A stretch of 64,000 nucleotides of DNA from Apostichopus japonicus (GCF_037975245.1 NC_092564.1:9833984-9897983); one strand, 5' to 3'. Shown: positions 12,805-27,561, numbered from the stretch's first letter. Notes: a model not told the origin generated them from the letters alone. A program made the numbers and translations.

Positions 12805-15800
12805 AAACTACTGTACTGTATGTACCCAGAATTTTTAATTGAAAGGGCATTAGCCTAGGTAATGCATATTCAGTGTTCATGTATTCATTATTGCGTCTTA
12901 CTCTTCTAATGATACTTTAAACAAGCTTGAAAAAATCAGCCTAGAAACAAATCAAAAACACGTTTATTACTGGGAAATAACACACCAATTTCGGATATAC
13001 TTTATAACACCAACAGTGTAAACTTTGACAACTCTCTGGTGTAAAACTATTCACTGCATATTCGAAAGAATTTGTTCAGTCAATTAATTAACCACATGGA
13101 CAAAATGAGCTGTACTAACACATCCTACAGTAGTTGAACAGACCATCAGATTGTTCCTGAGCTCTGTCTAGTCATTTATGAGTCACAAAATCATAGCCTA
13201 GACTGTATAATCTTTTTGGTATAGTGTTACTGTATATAGGCCTTGTGTTTTGCATACTGTTCAAGTACAGTGAGGTGTTTCTGACTCTGAGGAATAGAAC
13301 TGTCAATGAGTCACATACTGTAGCTAAGCCTTTGCATGTATTTGTCTTAAGTGAGACTTTATTTGTAGAATTGCTATATAAAACATCCAGGGCAATTATA
13401 ATTCCTTTAAGCAGTACTAGACTGTAGACCAGCTAACATGAATACATGCATTAATACTCTCCAGTCTATTATGACAGCATACATATGACAGCATACATGC
13501 TGAGTTTGTGATTCATTTCAATTAACTCCAATTTATGTTTCATGTACATATATGGACTTTACTACACATTAGAGAAAGTGTAGCCAGGTTTTGGTTGATT
13601 TTATGTTTTGTTGTTATTTACCATAAAAGTTCTTGTAGAGAAGTAGTGATTCAATATTTGGTAGAGTTTCATGAGTTGAGGGTTTGGTTAGATCCTTGGT
13701 AGTGTGTGCAGGAGAGGGTGGAGGGGGGATGTTGAAATAGGGCTCTGTTCATCTAATTAGTTTGTTTCTTTGCATTCAAATGAATTATCTAATTTCAATC
13801 ATTCAACACCAAGATTTGGTAAATGATCAATGAGAGATTGACTATAGAGCGGTATATGTTACGGTCGTATGTAATTCAATCTTGAAGTGTTAATACCACA
13901 AATTAGGTGCCATTTATGGCTACAATGTTAAAGATGCCAAGAATCAACCACAAATCAGCTTTAGATTTGCATTAAAACAGCTAGCCTAAAATGAGATATG
14001 ATTCTGAATTTGTGAGATATATTTTTTAATTGACTTATTTTTTTTGAATAACATAGAATAATAGTCATGTCAGTGTAGAATATCGAATGTAGATGTGACA
14101 CAGGGCATTTTGCGAAATCTAAATTATGTAGCTTATTAGAGGCCTGTGTAAACCATATTATAATCAGAGTTTGTAAAGAGTTTATAGAAGCTTGGCTATA
14201 TATAGTTTATTGAGCAGCACTATTAATCTCCCAATTTAATTTACATATAATTTACATCAGCCTGCCTTTTAACCTCCCATCTGCTGCCATTTGAACATCA
14301 TTTGTCAAATAATTTCTCATTTTTATAATTTTACCTGCCGTCTTTCCATACACCTGGAGTATATTTTACCCCTTAATTGTTTCACAGCTGTGATTGTAAC
14401 AAGACTACCCTAATAGAACTTTGTCCCATCGTTCATATGTATGCATGCTTAGCCATGCATTGTGCCCCGTGCAAACATACATATGTCTAGCCATATATAT
14501 GTATGGTCTAATTAAAATGCTTTCATCACCTAGTATTACATATATTTGGTTTCTTTGTATGACTGTCATGCCCAGCTGACCTGGTAGTCTAAAATTTCTG
14601 AATGCGTATAGTGCTGCCGTTAATATGAGTTTGTCCCTAGAGATCAGAATGAACTTGAATTTCCACTGATAATTCCAGGTGGAATAGGAATTCAATACAC
14701 AATTTTAGATGACTTGATGGTAGATGCTGTGCAGCTGGGACAGAAGAGTAATAAAAATTTAGTAAAGTATGAAATCTGGTAACTGTAGTACAGAGCTGTG
14801 TTTATATTGTAAATATATTCCTTAACAATAATAAATTATAAAGCATATATATGAATTAGTTGTTGTTTTTATGTGTAGTGCAGATAATTGAAGATGAGGG
14901 CTGAAAACATCCCTGAAACAACTGTTAATTCACAGATAAAACAACATTCTAGGACATTCTAGTTGATGAATAAAAAAGCAACTTGTAAACACATGCACAC
15001 ACACAAAGAAGTAGCTGTAGGACTTAATTACTGAATGGAATGGTATTGTATGACAGCTAGCCACTGATGATTAATTCAAGGATATTATTGACTAATATAT
15101 TACGAATAAATCATAAACCAACACACATGCAAAAAAAAACTGACTGTTGGATTTTTGATTAACTAACTTGTTTTGAAAGAAGAAAGAAATTTTGTAGTTA
15201 GCATTGCTTACAGTGCTCAAATTATTTTAATTTGTGAGGTTTTGAAAGGAAAAGCATGCTTCTTTATTTTTTTACATGATTGATTGATTACTTTTCGGTG
15301 AAGTTGTAAACAATGACTCAAAATAAAAAGCTTGGAAGTCGAGAGCGAACATGTTTTATGGCTATACCAGGATTCAAACCATAAACTTTTGGGTAATTCT
15401 TCGCGCGTTTCCATTGTTTATAATTTCCCAGTCAGTTTTTCTGTTGTTTATTAATTACTTAACTCAAAGCTTGACAGTATATTTATAATGGATGGGAAAT
15501 ATCACATATGCTTACAAATCACAATTTTGTCTTGCAATATGCATGATAAACAGAAAGGCAGCTTTAAATCATAAAATCTCTTCACAATTTCAATTTTTTT
15601 TTTGCGAACCCAATTTTGGCTGATACAGGACGCTAACCATATATTGTGACCTCATTATGTGTTCTAATTGTTGTGAACTTTACTCTGAGCTCTACTTTTC
15701 AAGGAATGTGAGCTTCTATATATATATATCTACATACTGTTTGTCGAGCCTATAATCTTTGATTCATTTACTGTATGTTGGAGGAGATCAAAGTCAGCCA

Positions 15801-16892
15801 TACTTTCCTGAGAAACTTGCACATGAAGAGACCAGTTCATTATATCTTGTTTGATATAGTTAATTACTTTTAAACTCAAAGTAGATGTTTATTTGCTCAT
15901 TTAATTAAACCATAAATGCATAAATTGTTTAAGCATGAAGGCAAACAGGAGAGATTACTGCAGTCGGTTTTAACAAACAGTTTGTGCAAATTCAGTAACA
16001 ACACCTTTTGAAGACATTTACTTTACCCAAAGAAAATAAATTAAGGCTTATTCTGTGCCTTCTACCAGTTTGACATATTTTGATCAGCAAATACAATCAA
16101 GTTATTAGAGAAAAAACAACAACCCAGCTATGGATGAAAATTATTAGCCTTCCTCGATTTCTTTCCAACTGTTAATTTAGTTGAACATAGTTATTCCAGC
16201 GATCATCCATTACATCGAGTTTAGATACAGCTTCGTTTGACATATAAGACAATCAAGGCAGCTTGCTATTTGATGAATGTACGCTGCCTGTTTATTGGAT
16301 TAACATTGCATTATTCAGACTAAGCCATGACGTTCACTCATAATTAAATGTTTCTGTATCTATTATACTCTGGGCACTCTGTTGTTTATATTTAACCATT
16401 CGAGTACCCAAGTAGTTAAGGGCAAGTAATGTAGTTTCATCCTTAGCAAGGGGGAAAAAAAAAATTAATATCACACAATATGCACTGTACATACATCGAA
16501 TAACTGTCTGGCTATTAAAGCAGGTACAGACGTAACCATTATCATATTGGTCTATGTCAGAGAGATACAGTAGCTGCCATGAACAGCCGAAACAGCTACA
16601 GTACAGCAAGTATGGATTATTCCATGTGGGAGATAGCACAGATTTAATTTTCCTTCACAATATAAAGCTCTGAAGTCTTGTGAGCCCACTAGTGCTTCAG
16701 TTTCCTATGTTTTTTCTTGATTTATTACAATGTTTATTTTCTGCCAAATATAGACTTTGTAAGCTCTTCAGACACCACCTAATGAGTGGCAGTGGTTTCA
16801 GTTTCAACGCCCATCAACATCCTACCTTGAAAAATTTGAAAAGGAAGGAAAAAGGAAAGGAAGAAAAGGGAAATGTGTTTCAAATTCTAGCC
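12805..16892. other. Intergenic stretch, no supported gene
   Basis: AT-rich (strikingly so between 14.1 and 16.2 kb), with only short chance frames. No RNA gene, transposon end or conserved exon could be recognised. Confidence 0.45.
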
Positions 16893-17045
16893 GCACTATG
16901 ACATCACAGATTTTAAAAAATTACAGCTCCCAGACATTATCATTAAGCGACTACATCTCCCAAACACAGCACTAAAACGGGCTATGACATCACAGATTTA
17001 CAAACTTAGAGCTCCCAGACACTACCATTAAGCGAGGATATCTTC
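16893..17045 (+). repeat. Two-copy tandem repeat of about 87 bp
   Basis: CTATGACATCACAGATTT followed by AGCTCCCAGACA and CATTAAGCGA appears at about 16,895 and again at about 16,982. Each unit carries TGACATCA, one base off the CRE/ATF consensus TGACGTCA. Whether this is functional is unknown. Confidence 0.6.
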
Positions 17046-17597
17046 CAAACCGAGCGAGACATTTCTTAGCTGTTTGGGGTACCAGTGGTTCTTCACCAAG
17101 ATCTCTGTCATAATATAAGGTAAAGATGATGGGGTTGAATTTGTATCTCCTTTTAATACCATGTTTTACTGACACACATACAACTGGATACCCCTCAGTG
17201 TATTAATTAGGCTCAACATTTACTATCGGCTTGAACTGGTGATTCACACTGATCGATTCATGTTAGTAGTATAGTGTACATTTATGTATAAATCTTCAAA
17301 CCAAAATTTAATCAGGGTTACTAGGTCAGACAGACTGTAGCTAATCTTCTCCAAGGCCCTGACGGATTATAAACAATTAAAATCGACACTCGATGACGTT
17401 TAAAGAGGAAAATTGAGGAACACATGAATATAGATTGAAAGCAAAACCTTAAGGTAGGTTACACAAGTTGTATTTAACTGGATTCCCATCTTAATTCAAC
17501 TAGGATATCTAGTGTGTATGGTTACATAAGTTACAAGCATTTTGACTGCTTTCCTTTGTAGCGATTTCTACACCGTTTAGTCAAATACGAAACCTTT

Positions 17598-17662
17598 TAA
17601 AATATATATATATGTATATATATATATATGTATATACACATATAGATATAAATAGATATATA
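17598..17662. repeat. TA-rich microsatellite
   Basis: Alternating AT/TA with interspersed TG and CA steps (ATATATGTATATATATATAT). It generates meaningless Tyr/Ile open frames on both strands. Confidence 0.85.
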
Positions 17663-20600
17663 TGCCAGTCAATAGTTATTACTGGTTCATTCCAGTCTGG
17701 AAATTTATTTTCATTTCTGAAATATGTAAAGGATCTTTCATATTTATATGATTGTGATATATCCTCCCAAAGTTTTACAGTCGTCATTATTTCACCATCG
17801 ATTGACAATTTTGGAGTGAGCAAAGGTAATAGTATATATATTTTCAAGGACGTAAGCCTCATCTTTAATTCAAACATTGATTGAAGTATGCATACCAAGT
17901 GTAAGTGTACACATACATGTGCATCTGGCTAGCTGCCTCAGGTACTAAACATCCAATGGTTTCACTGTACATCTCCAATGTCTCCTCCAATCACTAATTG
18001 CTAGAGTTTGCAAGGATGATTTATCTGTCTGGATCTATCCTCTCACTCAGTGTTTGTGAATTTTATGTTCAGCTACTACTGTAGACTTTACTAGACTGTA
18101 CTATGTACTGTAGCTCTGGTAACCTTGTATATCAACACATGGCAGTGTAGCTCTTGAAAAAAACATTAAAGAGGAAGGGAAACCCACCCCAATTATCCAT
18201 TCCCAACTCCCTCCTCCCCCCCTCCCCTCCCCTGCCGCCCCTCATGTGAAAAGAGGTGTGTTCTATGTAACATTCATGGAAATTATCAGACATACCCTTA
18301 CAATTGAAACCATAATTGTGATAATCAAAAGTGGGGAATTACCCAACCTGGTCTTTATCATGTGATAGAGACGCATTTGATAAAGGACTTCTTACACAGG
18401 TTCAAATAAATGTCATGTCAACAAGGCTGTTTACACATGTACCATGAACACAATGTGTGATGTCAAAAGTGTACAGTGACTAAAGGAAAGGGTGAAACCT
18501 GTCAGTTTAAATGTCATCAATTGTCTATTCATGTTTTCTTGGATGTCACTATATAGAGTAACACAGTAAAATATGTCAGTGTGGTGGGCACGAAAATTGA
18601 TCTTGCTGGCTGCAGTGATATGTTTAGCTAAGTCTGCAGGTCTGGTACACTTAACGGATGATCAAACCTCCTGTCCCCCTTGACAAAATTTGAAATTGCA
18701 TTTAAATGGAAAAATAACCATCAGGAATTTCTAGGTACGCATAGCCTATGTTTTATAATGTATGTTGAAATACCTTAGCAACTAGGCCTTTTAGTCAAAC
18801 CCCCCCCCCTTCCCCAAAGGATATATGACATGCATTTCCTTGGCTATCAGGTTTGTGCGGGCTTTACTAATTAATAGGATTTTTGAGAAACATTGTCGCT
18901 GGCAGCAAATGATTTGTGGGTGAAAAGTTGCTCACCTCTGTATACAGTACGTAAATTAATGCACATCTTTGAAAGAAAATTTGTAAAAAGAAGTGAATTA
19001 GCATTAAAATTAATTGGTAAAACATAGTGGTTATGTGATGTCAATTGGAGACATTCTCAAGTCCTGTTTCTGTACCAACTTTTAAAGCAGAATATCTGCC
19101 AAATTGGAATAAGAGTTTATCTGAAATTCTTTCTTTTTATTAAAAAGAATATAAATATGAACTCTTAATTTAGTTTTAATTACTCATCCCTAGGTTTAAA
19201 TAATCATGTATTTATAAAGGCTTAATTGTATACTGCATGCTGTGCTGCAAAATACCAGAAGTAGATTCTCAGAGGTCATGTGTCAGGTCAAAGCTGAAGA
19301 CAGACATGGTCACAGACCGTGAAATGGAAAAATTTAACCTCCCGGATGTGCTGGAACTGTTATAGATTACGAAACTGTTCAATTGTCAAATTAATTGTGT
19401 TCTCTTATAGTCCATCCAGTTAAGGCAACAGTGCAGCAACTTGATAACAGAGTGTATTTGTGGCACTCCTTAATTGCCTGGCTCCACACAAACCATTGTA
19501 CTCTCAATTTTGTGTTCACTATAGATACAAATAGTAGAACTGTAAACCAAAAGAACTTAAATAATCTAGATGCTCTTGTAACGCTATTGTATACATAAAA
19601 GGTGCAGGGTTTGAAGGAATTTATTAGGAAACTGAAGGAAAACAAATGGGAAACAACAATGTAAAGAGAATAAAAGTTTACCAATACCAAGAAATTTCCA
19701 TACAAGTTTCCTCAAACTTGCTGCTTGCATTTTTCCTCAGAGTTCTCTGAAAGGATTAATGGCCAAATTTTTGCACTGCCATTTTAAATTTCAAGGGAAA
19801 AGGGAAACCTTGGTATTATCTATTGTATTCTGTCTGCCGCAGTGTGTAACCCTTTTCAAAAAGTACAAACTTGTGATGACCTTCCACTTCATTTGTGTAT
19901 GATTAATTAACTAGTTGACAACAAGCAACAAGTAAAGTACTCTTACATGAGCCTTTTTGCAGTCGTTCATCTCAATCAGGTTTGAATAATGAAATTATTT
20001 GCAATTGGTCCATTGAAGTTTGCAAAAGGCTACTGTGTAGTGTGTCGCAGAGATAAAAAACGTCAATAAACAGAGACCCTCAAAGGATTAACTTCATTCA
20101 AGGATAAAAACAAGTTACCTTTAATGGTCAGGGTTACCCTTTATTTTGACTCGCAGGTTAGTGTTGATAAAGCTGGTTAGTGATTAAACCCATCCAGGAG
20201 AGTATAATTAAGACCCTTGTAAATACTTCAGTTCTTCTCTGTATAGATATATGCTCTCCAAGCCAGAGTACTTATCTGGGTTTATAGGTTTTACCTGAAC
20301 GATTATTGAGTTAAAGTAGCGTATGGGACTGATTTTGGTCAAGTTTATCAGGACTCTTTTGATAACACTCAAGCTTTAAAGCTGGATTTGGGAAACCTTA
20401 TTTGCTGGACAAGAGTCCATCATATTTTTAGTTTTCTTATCCTCTCATTCAAAATTGAAAAAAAGTTGAAAATTATTTTTTCCTTATAACGTCAATTGTT
20501 CTTCGAACATGTGATGCGTATTACATTTCTATTTGCCTTGTAGAATAATATAATAACACAATTTTATGATTTATGAATTTGTTTATGCAGCTTTTTCTGC

Positions 20601-23600
20601 TCCCTTACCCCTCCCAACCCTTCCCTGTCCTCTACCCTCTGAACGAATGTAAATATTCGGATGTGATTTATATTTGTAGCCTCCTTTACTGTATAAAGAT
20701 TTCACCCTCTCCTAATAGATTTTAGTAGGTAAGTTCCATATTAATCATTTCAATTGAATATCAGAAACATCTTTGGAATATTTCTGCAGCCTTCCCCGAT
20801 AGGTGTGCACATCAGATCGACATAAGAGACCCAGTGCATGTCGCAATGTAGCCTCGATGCATTTAATTGGAAGAATTCTGAACAGCACTTGTGAGATCAT
20901 ATTCTTAGTGATACACTGTACATGCTGTATATAGACTGTTATGATCATTCAAAGAATTTAGCAATTACTTGGAGGGATTGTCGGAGCTCCGGTAACGGTT
21001 ATATTCATAGTGTATGGTTGTATTCTGCTCTTATTAATACACACGTATGTAGGCATGTTAACACTGTTAGGTGTATACAGCTGCTATGATAGCAATGCTG
21101 GCATATCGATTGTAGTATGTTGGATGTTGCATAATACATTAATACAGCTATGTAGTGACCTTAAGTTTTTAAGGCATTCATATCAGATCAAACTATCAGT
21201 TTGGAATTATTGTTAGAAACATGTCTAGGTAAAATAATGATGACTACTAGGACTGTTGAACAGTTCACCCCACCAGTCCCCCCCCCCCCACCCCCTCCCA
21301 GCCCCAAAACACACACAAACTGTTCACCTCCCCACCAAGACTTTGAAATACATTCCAGAGAAATTGAAATCCTCTCTGGAATGAAAAATCATTTAAAAGT
21401 GCTGCAGCTTCCTAGAACCTCAGTAAGGCTCTGTGATACATTTTAGAGTATCCTTCATTCTGAATTTTTTTTTTCTTGTCTGAAAATGCTGCAGAATCGG
21501 TGGATCTGTGGACTATAGTCATATGTATATATAAAGGCAGGAGAGCACTAGATTGTTCGATGGATTTTGAATCAAAATGGTGCCAATTGATTTTTGCTTC
21601 ACATTATATACACTTTATTTAATAGCTGTATGTGTCAAGTGTACAAGATGTACATTACAGGGAATAATATAAGTGTTATAATTTAGTGTAGCAGCTTTGA
21701 AAGCTCTGAAGTCTGTCCCTTGGTTCCTGGTTAGTATACTATACTACACTATGCTATGGTTCCTGTTCCTACTACTAAGATGATTCCTATGTTAAAAAAG
21801 AAAAAAATGTGTGAATTACATGGTTGGACAATTAAATAAATAATTCCCTGCAGTTTGCCTAGTGCTCTGTATTGGTATCCTGTACTAGTCTATATCACAG
21901 ATTTACAAGTAGTATTGGAATTAAAATTTAGCAGGCTGTGTTGCACCACAGGACACAGGTATTTATACTGTATAATATATATTATGGGAAGATCAGACAC
22001 AATTAAGTAAGATATTCAAGGGCAGGAAAGCATCCAGTCATTTAAATAAAGGATAAACAAATGAATGAACAGATGGCTGAATTGATCAGCTGAGAACTAC
22101 AGAACAGTTAGTAATTAGACCATGGTTGGTCAATTAGAGTGGATATAAATAAACTGTAGTGCGTGATTGACCTTGTAGTTATAGATATTGAAACAATAGA
22201 AGTTAAAGGCTAGTTGGTTCAATGGTTATGTCCAGAGGGTTATTTGATTGCGGTCCTTTACTGTTTGTAAGGCTCGTAGACCCTTACAACAACAGGGAGT
22301 ACTTGTCTATTTAAAACTAGATAAAGTTAAAGTTGTTCTGGATACAGATATGGAATTTTTTAAATATTTTTGTAAGTGACTTATATAAGTTACAATCTTC
22401 CTTGCCTACAGCAAATACGCTCCTCTGCACAAATTCATGACTGAACACACAGTGTACTATTTCAGCGGTCAAGTCAAACGTGTCCACACACAGGAAAGTA
22501 GTGCTGACCATTAGAGCACTTGTGTTTACAATCATACGGTGGCTGGTCAATTAAATACGCCCAAGGATGAATCCTAATGGCAATACTTGGGGTAGTTAAT
22601 GCTATTAGGGAACAAATAATTAATGCTCAAGTGTACTTAAGGAGGGCTGTTTGTCTATAGGCAGGTTCGACTGTCATGAAAGTAAACACTGATATTGTAT
22701 TTATTCCATCTCTAATACCTGTCTCCATATGACTAAATTGTACTCTAGATTTACATTACCTGACTTGCTTAGATTGGTAACCTACTTGGTCACCTATTAT
22801 AAACAGCCTTTTCAATTATACAGCTCTTTATCAATATGTTGTTCCAGGGCCTCCAAATTCTCCAAAGCAAACCTAAGAAGGAGTAAGAAGAACCTTAAAT
22901 TTTTTGTAATCCTTCTCCAGTTTGCATACTTGCTGATGGGATATGTTTTCATGCATGTCTTCAACAAAAGCTGTGGATGAATTCTGTGATCTTCACATTA
23001 TACAAACATTCACTTTTAATTAATAGCTTGTTCACCCATGTATTGCAACAAGCACTTATATCTGCTATATAGAGGAAGCCACAGAAGTGGTTATTACTTT
23101 CCAGAACATTACAATAATGACAATTTTTGAGAGGCAAAGTAGAAACATTTAATCAGTCACTGCAGATGGAGGTTGGTGATATTGAACCATTTTAATGAGC
23201 TTTTGATGTGCAGCTTGGCACTTGAAATCCTTGCCAGCAACTCTATTTTTTAAATGAAAGACACTGGCAGGGTAATTCCTTGCTTACCGAAAATGGAAAA
23301 AACATAAGATAATGTTTGATCTTATGTTTTTTTTACTTTTCAATGTACCACCAGTGTTATTCATGGATGAAGTTACTGTATATCATTTGATGATTGAAAA
23401 GGACAGTGATAGTTTTTAAAACTAACAGAAAACTACGTAAAATTTGAAAAGCGTTTTTGAAGAAAAAACCATTCTCATTTTAAGAACTAGACCACGCCTA
23501 GATGTGAGTTTAGTAATGAATATGCAACACTGAACAGCGACGGTGTAACAAATGCATAGTACTCAAGTTTCAGTTTTAGATTTCAAATTTGAATTAAAAT

Positions 23601-24906
23601 GTTGAATTGGAAGCCACCCGGCATGAAGTTGTAATGCATATAACCTTGCGGGCTTCTCCCACATTAGTGGTCATTAAAATACATAGCTGCCTCATGGCCT
23701 GTATTTATTTATTTAGCTCCATGGAAGCATCAGCATGGTAATGCCTTGGTAAGGTATACAATATACACTAATCCTGTTAGATAATAGTAGGCTGTAAGAG
23801 TAGTGATACCGGTTGTTTTCTTCTTGACTTAATTCCTCTTCTACGTGAGGTTTTTTCACCGGACAACTATTTTCATATCATAGGACTTTAAAAGCGAGAT
23901 TATTGCTGAATTGATTATACAATAAAGATTGCAAGTCTGTGTTCCTTCGATCAGCTTCATCAAACGTCAGTTGGAACTTGAGCTAAAGTTAGTAGCCTAC
24001 TGTAGGTCTTAGTGTAATATTAGTAGCCTAGTCGGAGACCTAGCTCTAATAAACTTACGCTAGCTATGAGGCCTAGTCAGAGAGAGGTTGTGAAGATGAT
24101 CGAATGTCTGTGATAACAAGTGTAGTATTATGTGACCATCTAGGCTAGGTTTTGCACATTAACTACTGTTGTCACTAGTCTGCTATTCGTATCAACGATC
24201 AGCTGTTCTTTGAGAAAGGAGAGCTACTGAATATGCATTCAAGTGGGTTCCCTCATTGGCTTGTTTAAATGAAGAAGCATGGCGTAAACAGAATACATTA
24301 CTGCAGCTGATACATTTTTTGATACTTTCGATCATTAATATCTTAATTAATAAAAACGTCAATTGGTTACCTCAAATGGTAGGCAAACTGACTAAAGGAG
24401 TCAATAGATTATCTCAAATGATGAAAAACTTTGCTATTTTCTCAAAAATATTTCACAGTACTGTATATAAACATTGCCTTGTAACCCTGAACAAATATTT
24501 AAAGGGATTTTCTAGCTCAAAGTTGGTAAAACATGTCTATTTCACACAGGAAGACAGTTCTTTCTGGGTATTGAAACATTTTGGTTTAAAATTCTATACT
24601 GTAAAATGTATGACATGGTTGATGCATTCAAAGGGATTTCTACAAATCTCTTTTCCCGTTCTCACTTAATTCTGGGAAAACTTTAACTCACTTGCTCTAC
24701 ATTAGTCAGATAGTTACTGTATTTTAAATTTTGAGCAAATTGCATGACAAGGAATCATCAAACTAACTACTGTAACTGGCTGTCTGGTTTGAAAATGAAC
24801 AGTTTTATATATTTCCTTTTTCCAAAGGAACAGAATCAATTTAACATGTGCATGTGCTTTGACATTACGGAAGGGTTTGAATCGACAATCCATTGGCTAA
24901 TGCTCA
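17663..24906. other. Intergenic stretch, no supported gene
   Basis: AT-rich non-coding sequence with poly-C patches at about 18,215-18,240, 18,801 and 21,280. The longest frame is 137 codons (24,256-24,669, +). It has no domain I recognise, has an AT-driven composition and is of a length expected by chance in this much AT-rich DNA. No tRNA or other RNA gene was recognised. Confidence 0.45.
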
Positions 24907-25267
24907 TTAAAGGGTGTGAAGACTCGCGCAAAAAGAAACCTCTAATGCCGGTAATCTGACCTAGTTTCGAATGAGGTGTAACAGAAGTGTTAGACACCAC
25001 CATCGATCCCAGAAAATACACACACAGCTTGCTACCATCGGTAATTAGACACTAGTGTACAGTCAGTACATACAGCTGCGGTCAATACCCACAACACAGT
25101 GTACATAACAGCAATGGACATCTCAGGTCCAGCTAAAGATAACAAGGTATCACGTTTCATTACTGTCTGCATTTTGTAGCGACAAGAGAAAAACTTCACT
25201 TGCAAGCAACGGAAAGTTAACTTTTTCAGAGCGTGGCACGCTGTTTGGGGCGAGTCTTCAATGCCCT
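24907..25267 (-). repeat. TTAA-flanked MITE, copy 3 (inverted)
   Basis: In reverse orientation to copy 1. The left end reads TTAAAGGGTGTGAAGACTCG and the right end reads GGGGCGAGTCTTCAATGCCC, so the ends are inverted repeats around TGAAGACTCGC. The interior (GATAACAAGGTATCACGTTT and so on) is the complement of copies 1 and 2. TTAA is present at the left only; the right flank has mutated. Confidence 0.7.
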
Positions 25268-26223
25268 GAAACGACACCTACGGTACCTTTGTTCAATTCA
25301 ATCCAATCGTTGTACTCTTGCATCATGTGCGTGCAGCGTTTCGTATTTGAATTACGTTTCCTACCTTGAAATTGCATATATGTTATGACCTGACAACCTC
25401 TTCAGTGAAAGTTGAAACTGAGTCCAAATGATACATGATCAGAACAATAGAGTGATAAATAACGAAAGAGAACACATACTTTGTTAATTAATACAATGTA
25501 TATTTATGACATTACCTGTTTCTCTTGAAGTTCCCTTTTGATAAAGAAAAATAAATTCTGATATCTTCCACTATCATATAGGATCTGGAAAATTGCATTT
25601 TGGGAAATAGCATGGGACTTTCACTGAGATGCTTAGATTATGTCCCTCTTTAACAGCTCAAAAATGAACCTTCTGTATCATACTTTTATCTCTGAAAGTA
25701 CATCATAAATTAGCTAGTACTGCGTTGATAAGAACATTTCTCTCCCTAAAACAGCTTGAAAATGTCTTGTAATAAAACGTATGCTTTCTGAATGTCGTGC
25801 CCATTTGGTTAAGAGAGCCTGATGAAATTTGAGAATAGTTGACATTTAGCGAATGAATGTGGAATTGATTGTCGTCAGTCTGTTATGAATGCTACTGTAT
25901 GTACATCCACTTAAAGCTGACAACAGCCTGCATGCATGTTGGATAATAAAGGTGCTTTGAATGAATTTACTTGATTATCTGTCGTATACACACAAGAGAA
26001 ATAGACCTAGATACAAAGCAGAATGGAGGTGCTTACGTAGGACAGTTGGTAAATCTGTGGACGAGGAATTAATGTGTTAATTGGAACAGAACAGATATGA
26101 TTAGATTTTGTGATTTTCTTGGATCACATTTTTTGCCATATCATAATTTTTAAATTGTTTCAGTTTTGCTGATTTTTTTTTTTTTTGCCATCTCGCCTGA
26201 AGTTGAAATTTTTCAACGAATGG
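25268..26223. other. Intergenic stretch left of the transposon nest
   Basis: AT-rich, with no gene or repeat recognised. It ends at the TTGCA flank of the hAT-like element. Confidence 0.45.
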
Positions 26224-26597
26224 TTGCACAGGGGCGGATCCAGGATTTTGAGAAAGGGGGGGCCGACATCCCGATGGTAGCACTTTAGTGATCTGCATCC
26301 TGGGGGAGGGGTCTAGGGGGAGGGGTTGTCCCCCTCCCCCTTGGAAATTTTTGGTTAACTGTGAGTGCTTAGATGCAAAATGGTGAAACATTTCGCCAAA
26401 AACTAGAAAAACCAGAAACGTTGCAGACACGCTTTTTTGTGCACATATTTTTTCTCGATAGACAGATATTTAACAACGCTCAACAGTGCATGTACAATGG
26501 ATACACTATTATTGCGTCGATTCGTTTTTTCTTTTGCGCGAAAATTATGACACCAGATTCACCCCAAGAAAAAACATAAAACAAGATATATTCAATG

Positions 26598-26616
26598 AGA
26601 TAATTATGATATACTT
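26598..26616 (+). repeat. Left target-site duplication of the Penelope-like insertion
   Basis: AGATAATTATGATATACTT occurs here and, identically, at 35,198-35,216 in the same orientation. The two copies bracket the inverted repeats of the Penelope-like element and mark where it entered the hAT-like element. Confidence 0.8.
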
Positions 26617-26619
26617 ATT

Positions 26620-26705
26620 AATGAAAGGGGGGGTGTAGGCGGTTTTACACTATCTAATGCAACGTAGTCGCTAAGAACCTGAAGTATTTTTAAGGGAGGG
26701 CCCGA
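26620..26705 (+). repeat. Left inverted terminal repeat of the Penelope-like element
   Basis: Runs from AATGAAAGG through GTGTAGGCGGTTTTACAC and CTGAAGTATTTTTAAGGGAG to GGGCCCGA. It is the reverse complement of 35,113-35,194, apart from a G-run length difference and a few substitutions. RT coding sequence begins directly at its inner edge. Confidence 0.8.
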
Positions 26706-27182
26706 TAATAAGCGGAAACGGATCACCGACCGAAAAAATATCGGAATTTGTGGACTATTTCTTGCTTCCTATTGTATTAAAACAAAGCACCTATGTGAAA
26801 GACACAAATCACATTCTGAAAATTGTGGAAGCCACCCCGTTACCAAAAGCAGTAGTACTTGCTACACTCGATGTCGTCGCCATGTATACCAATACTCCCC
26901 AAGAGGAGGCATTAGATATATGTCAAGAAGTCTATGAAAAGGCAGAAAAAAGCGAATATGGAATAAATAAAATATCTTCCATATCCATGCGCAAACTAAT
27001 TGAACTTATTTTTAACAAGAAACTGTTTCGAGTTCAATAACCAATTCTATCTAAAAAAGATCGGTTGCGCCATGGGTAGCCAAGCCTCTCCGGAAATCTG
27101 TGATATCGTCATGCATAGACTGGAAAACCAGATTTTACCGACAGATAATAAAATCTTAAAATGGCTCCGCTATAGAGATGAA
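26703..27182 (+). pseudogene. Penelope-like reverse transcriptase, fragment 1 (upstream of the DIRS insertion)
   Basis: Begins in frame at the repeat boundary with PIISGNGSPTEKISEFVDY, then LPKAVVLATLDVVAMYTNTP. The DVVxxYTN block is RT motif A in Penelope-like elements. After LIELIFNKKLF the frame changes near 27,029: one extra base shifts it, so translation would stop at an early TAA. It then resumes as EFNNQFYLKKIGCAMGSQAS, where GxAMGSxxSP is RT motif B. It continues to WLRYRD at 27,165-27,179, the start of the catalytic YxDD motif C, where the DIRS element cuts in. The frameshift and the insertion both disable it. Confidence 0.85.
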
Positions 27183-27296
27183 AATTCACAGCGCGTACTC
27201 CCTCACCTCATATAACCTATGCATTACCGTATTAACCTCGCTCTAGCATCTGGCAATTTGTCTGTATGTAAGTGTGGCCATCTCCCTTCCGTAATT
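27183..27296 (+). repeat. Left terminus and inverted terminal repeat of the DIRS element
   Basis: Bases 27,202-27,296 are the exact reverse complement of 33,174-33,268 (95 bp). The outermost part, 27,183-27,201 (AATTCACAGCGCGTACTCC), is unique to the left end. Its complement is found in the internal complementary region. Confidence 0.92.
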
Positions 27297-27561
27297 GCCA
27301 GCTGTTACGCAAGTATCGCTCTCTTATTGCTCTCACTAAATCCTAAGATTTCAATTACTTCGTCTAAAGTTTATCGTTGTTTTTGTAATTCTTTTTCATC
27401 TATTCAACGTCCTGCACGTTTGAACTGCTTTTTGTCTTTGAAACGTTTTTTTCTTTCGTGATTTTCGAACGTTTTTTTGGTTTACCTCGTGAACGTGGTT
27501 CACGTAGCGTGGCTAGGCCCGCACCTTAGTGTAGCGTTCTCCTAGCGTTTATTTACTTCCA

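Noticed and set aside
24256-24669. 137-codon plus-strand open frame
   Set aside because: No recognisable domain, AT-driven residue composition, no splice or promoter context, and a length expected by chance in this much AT-rich DNA.
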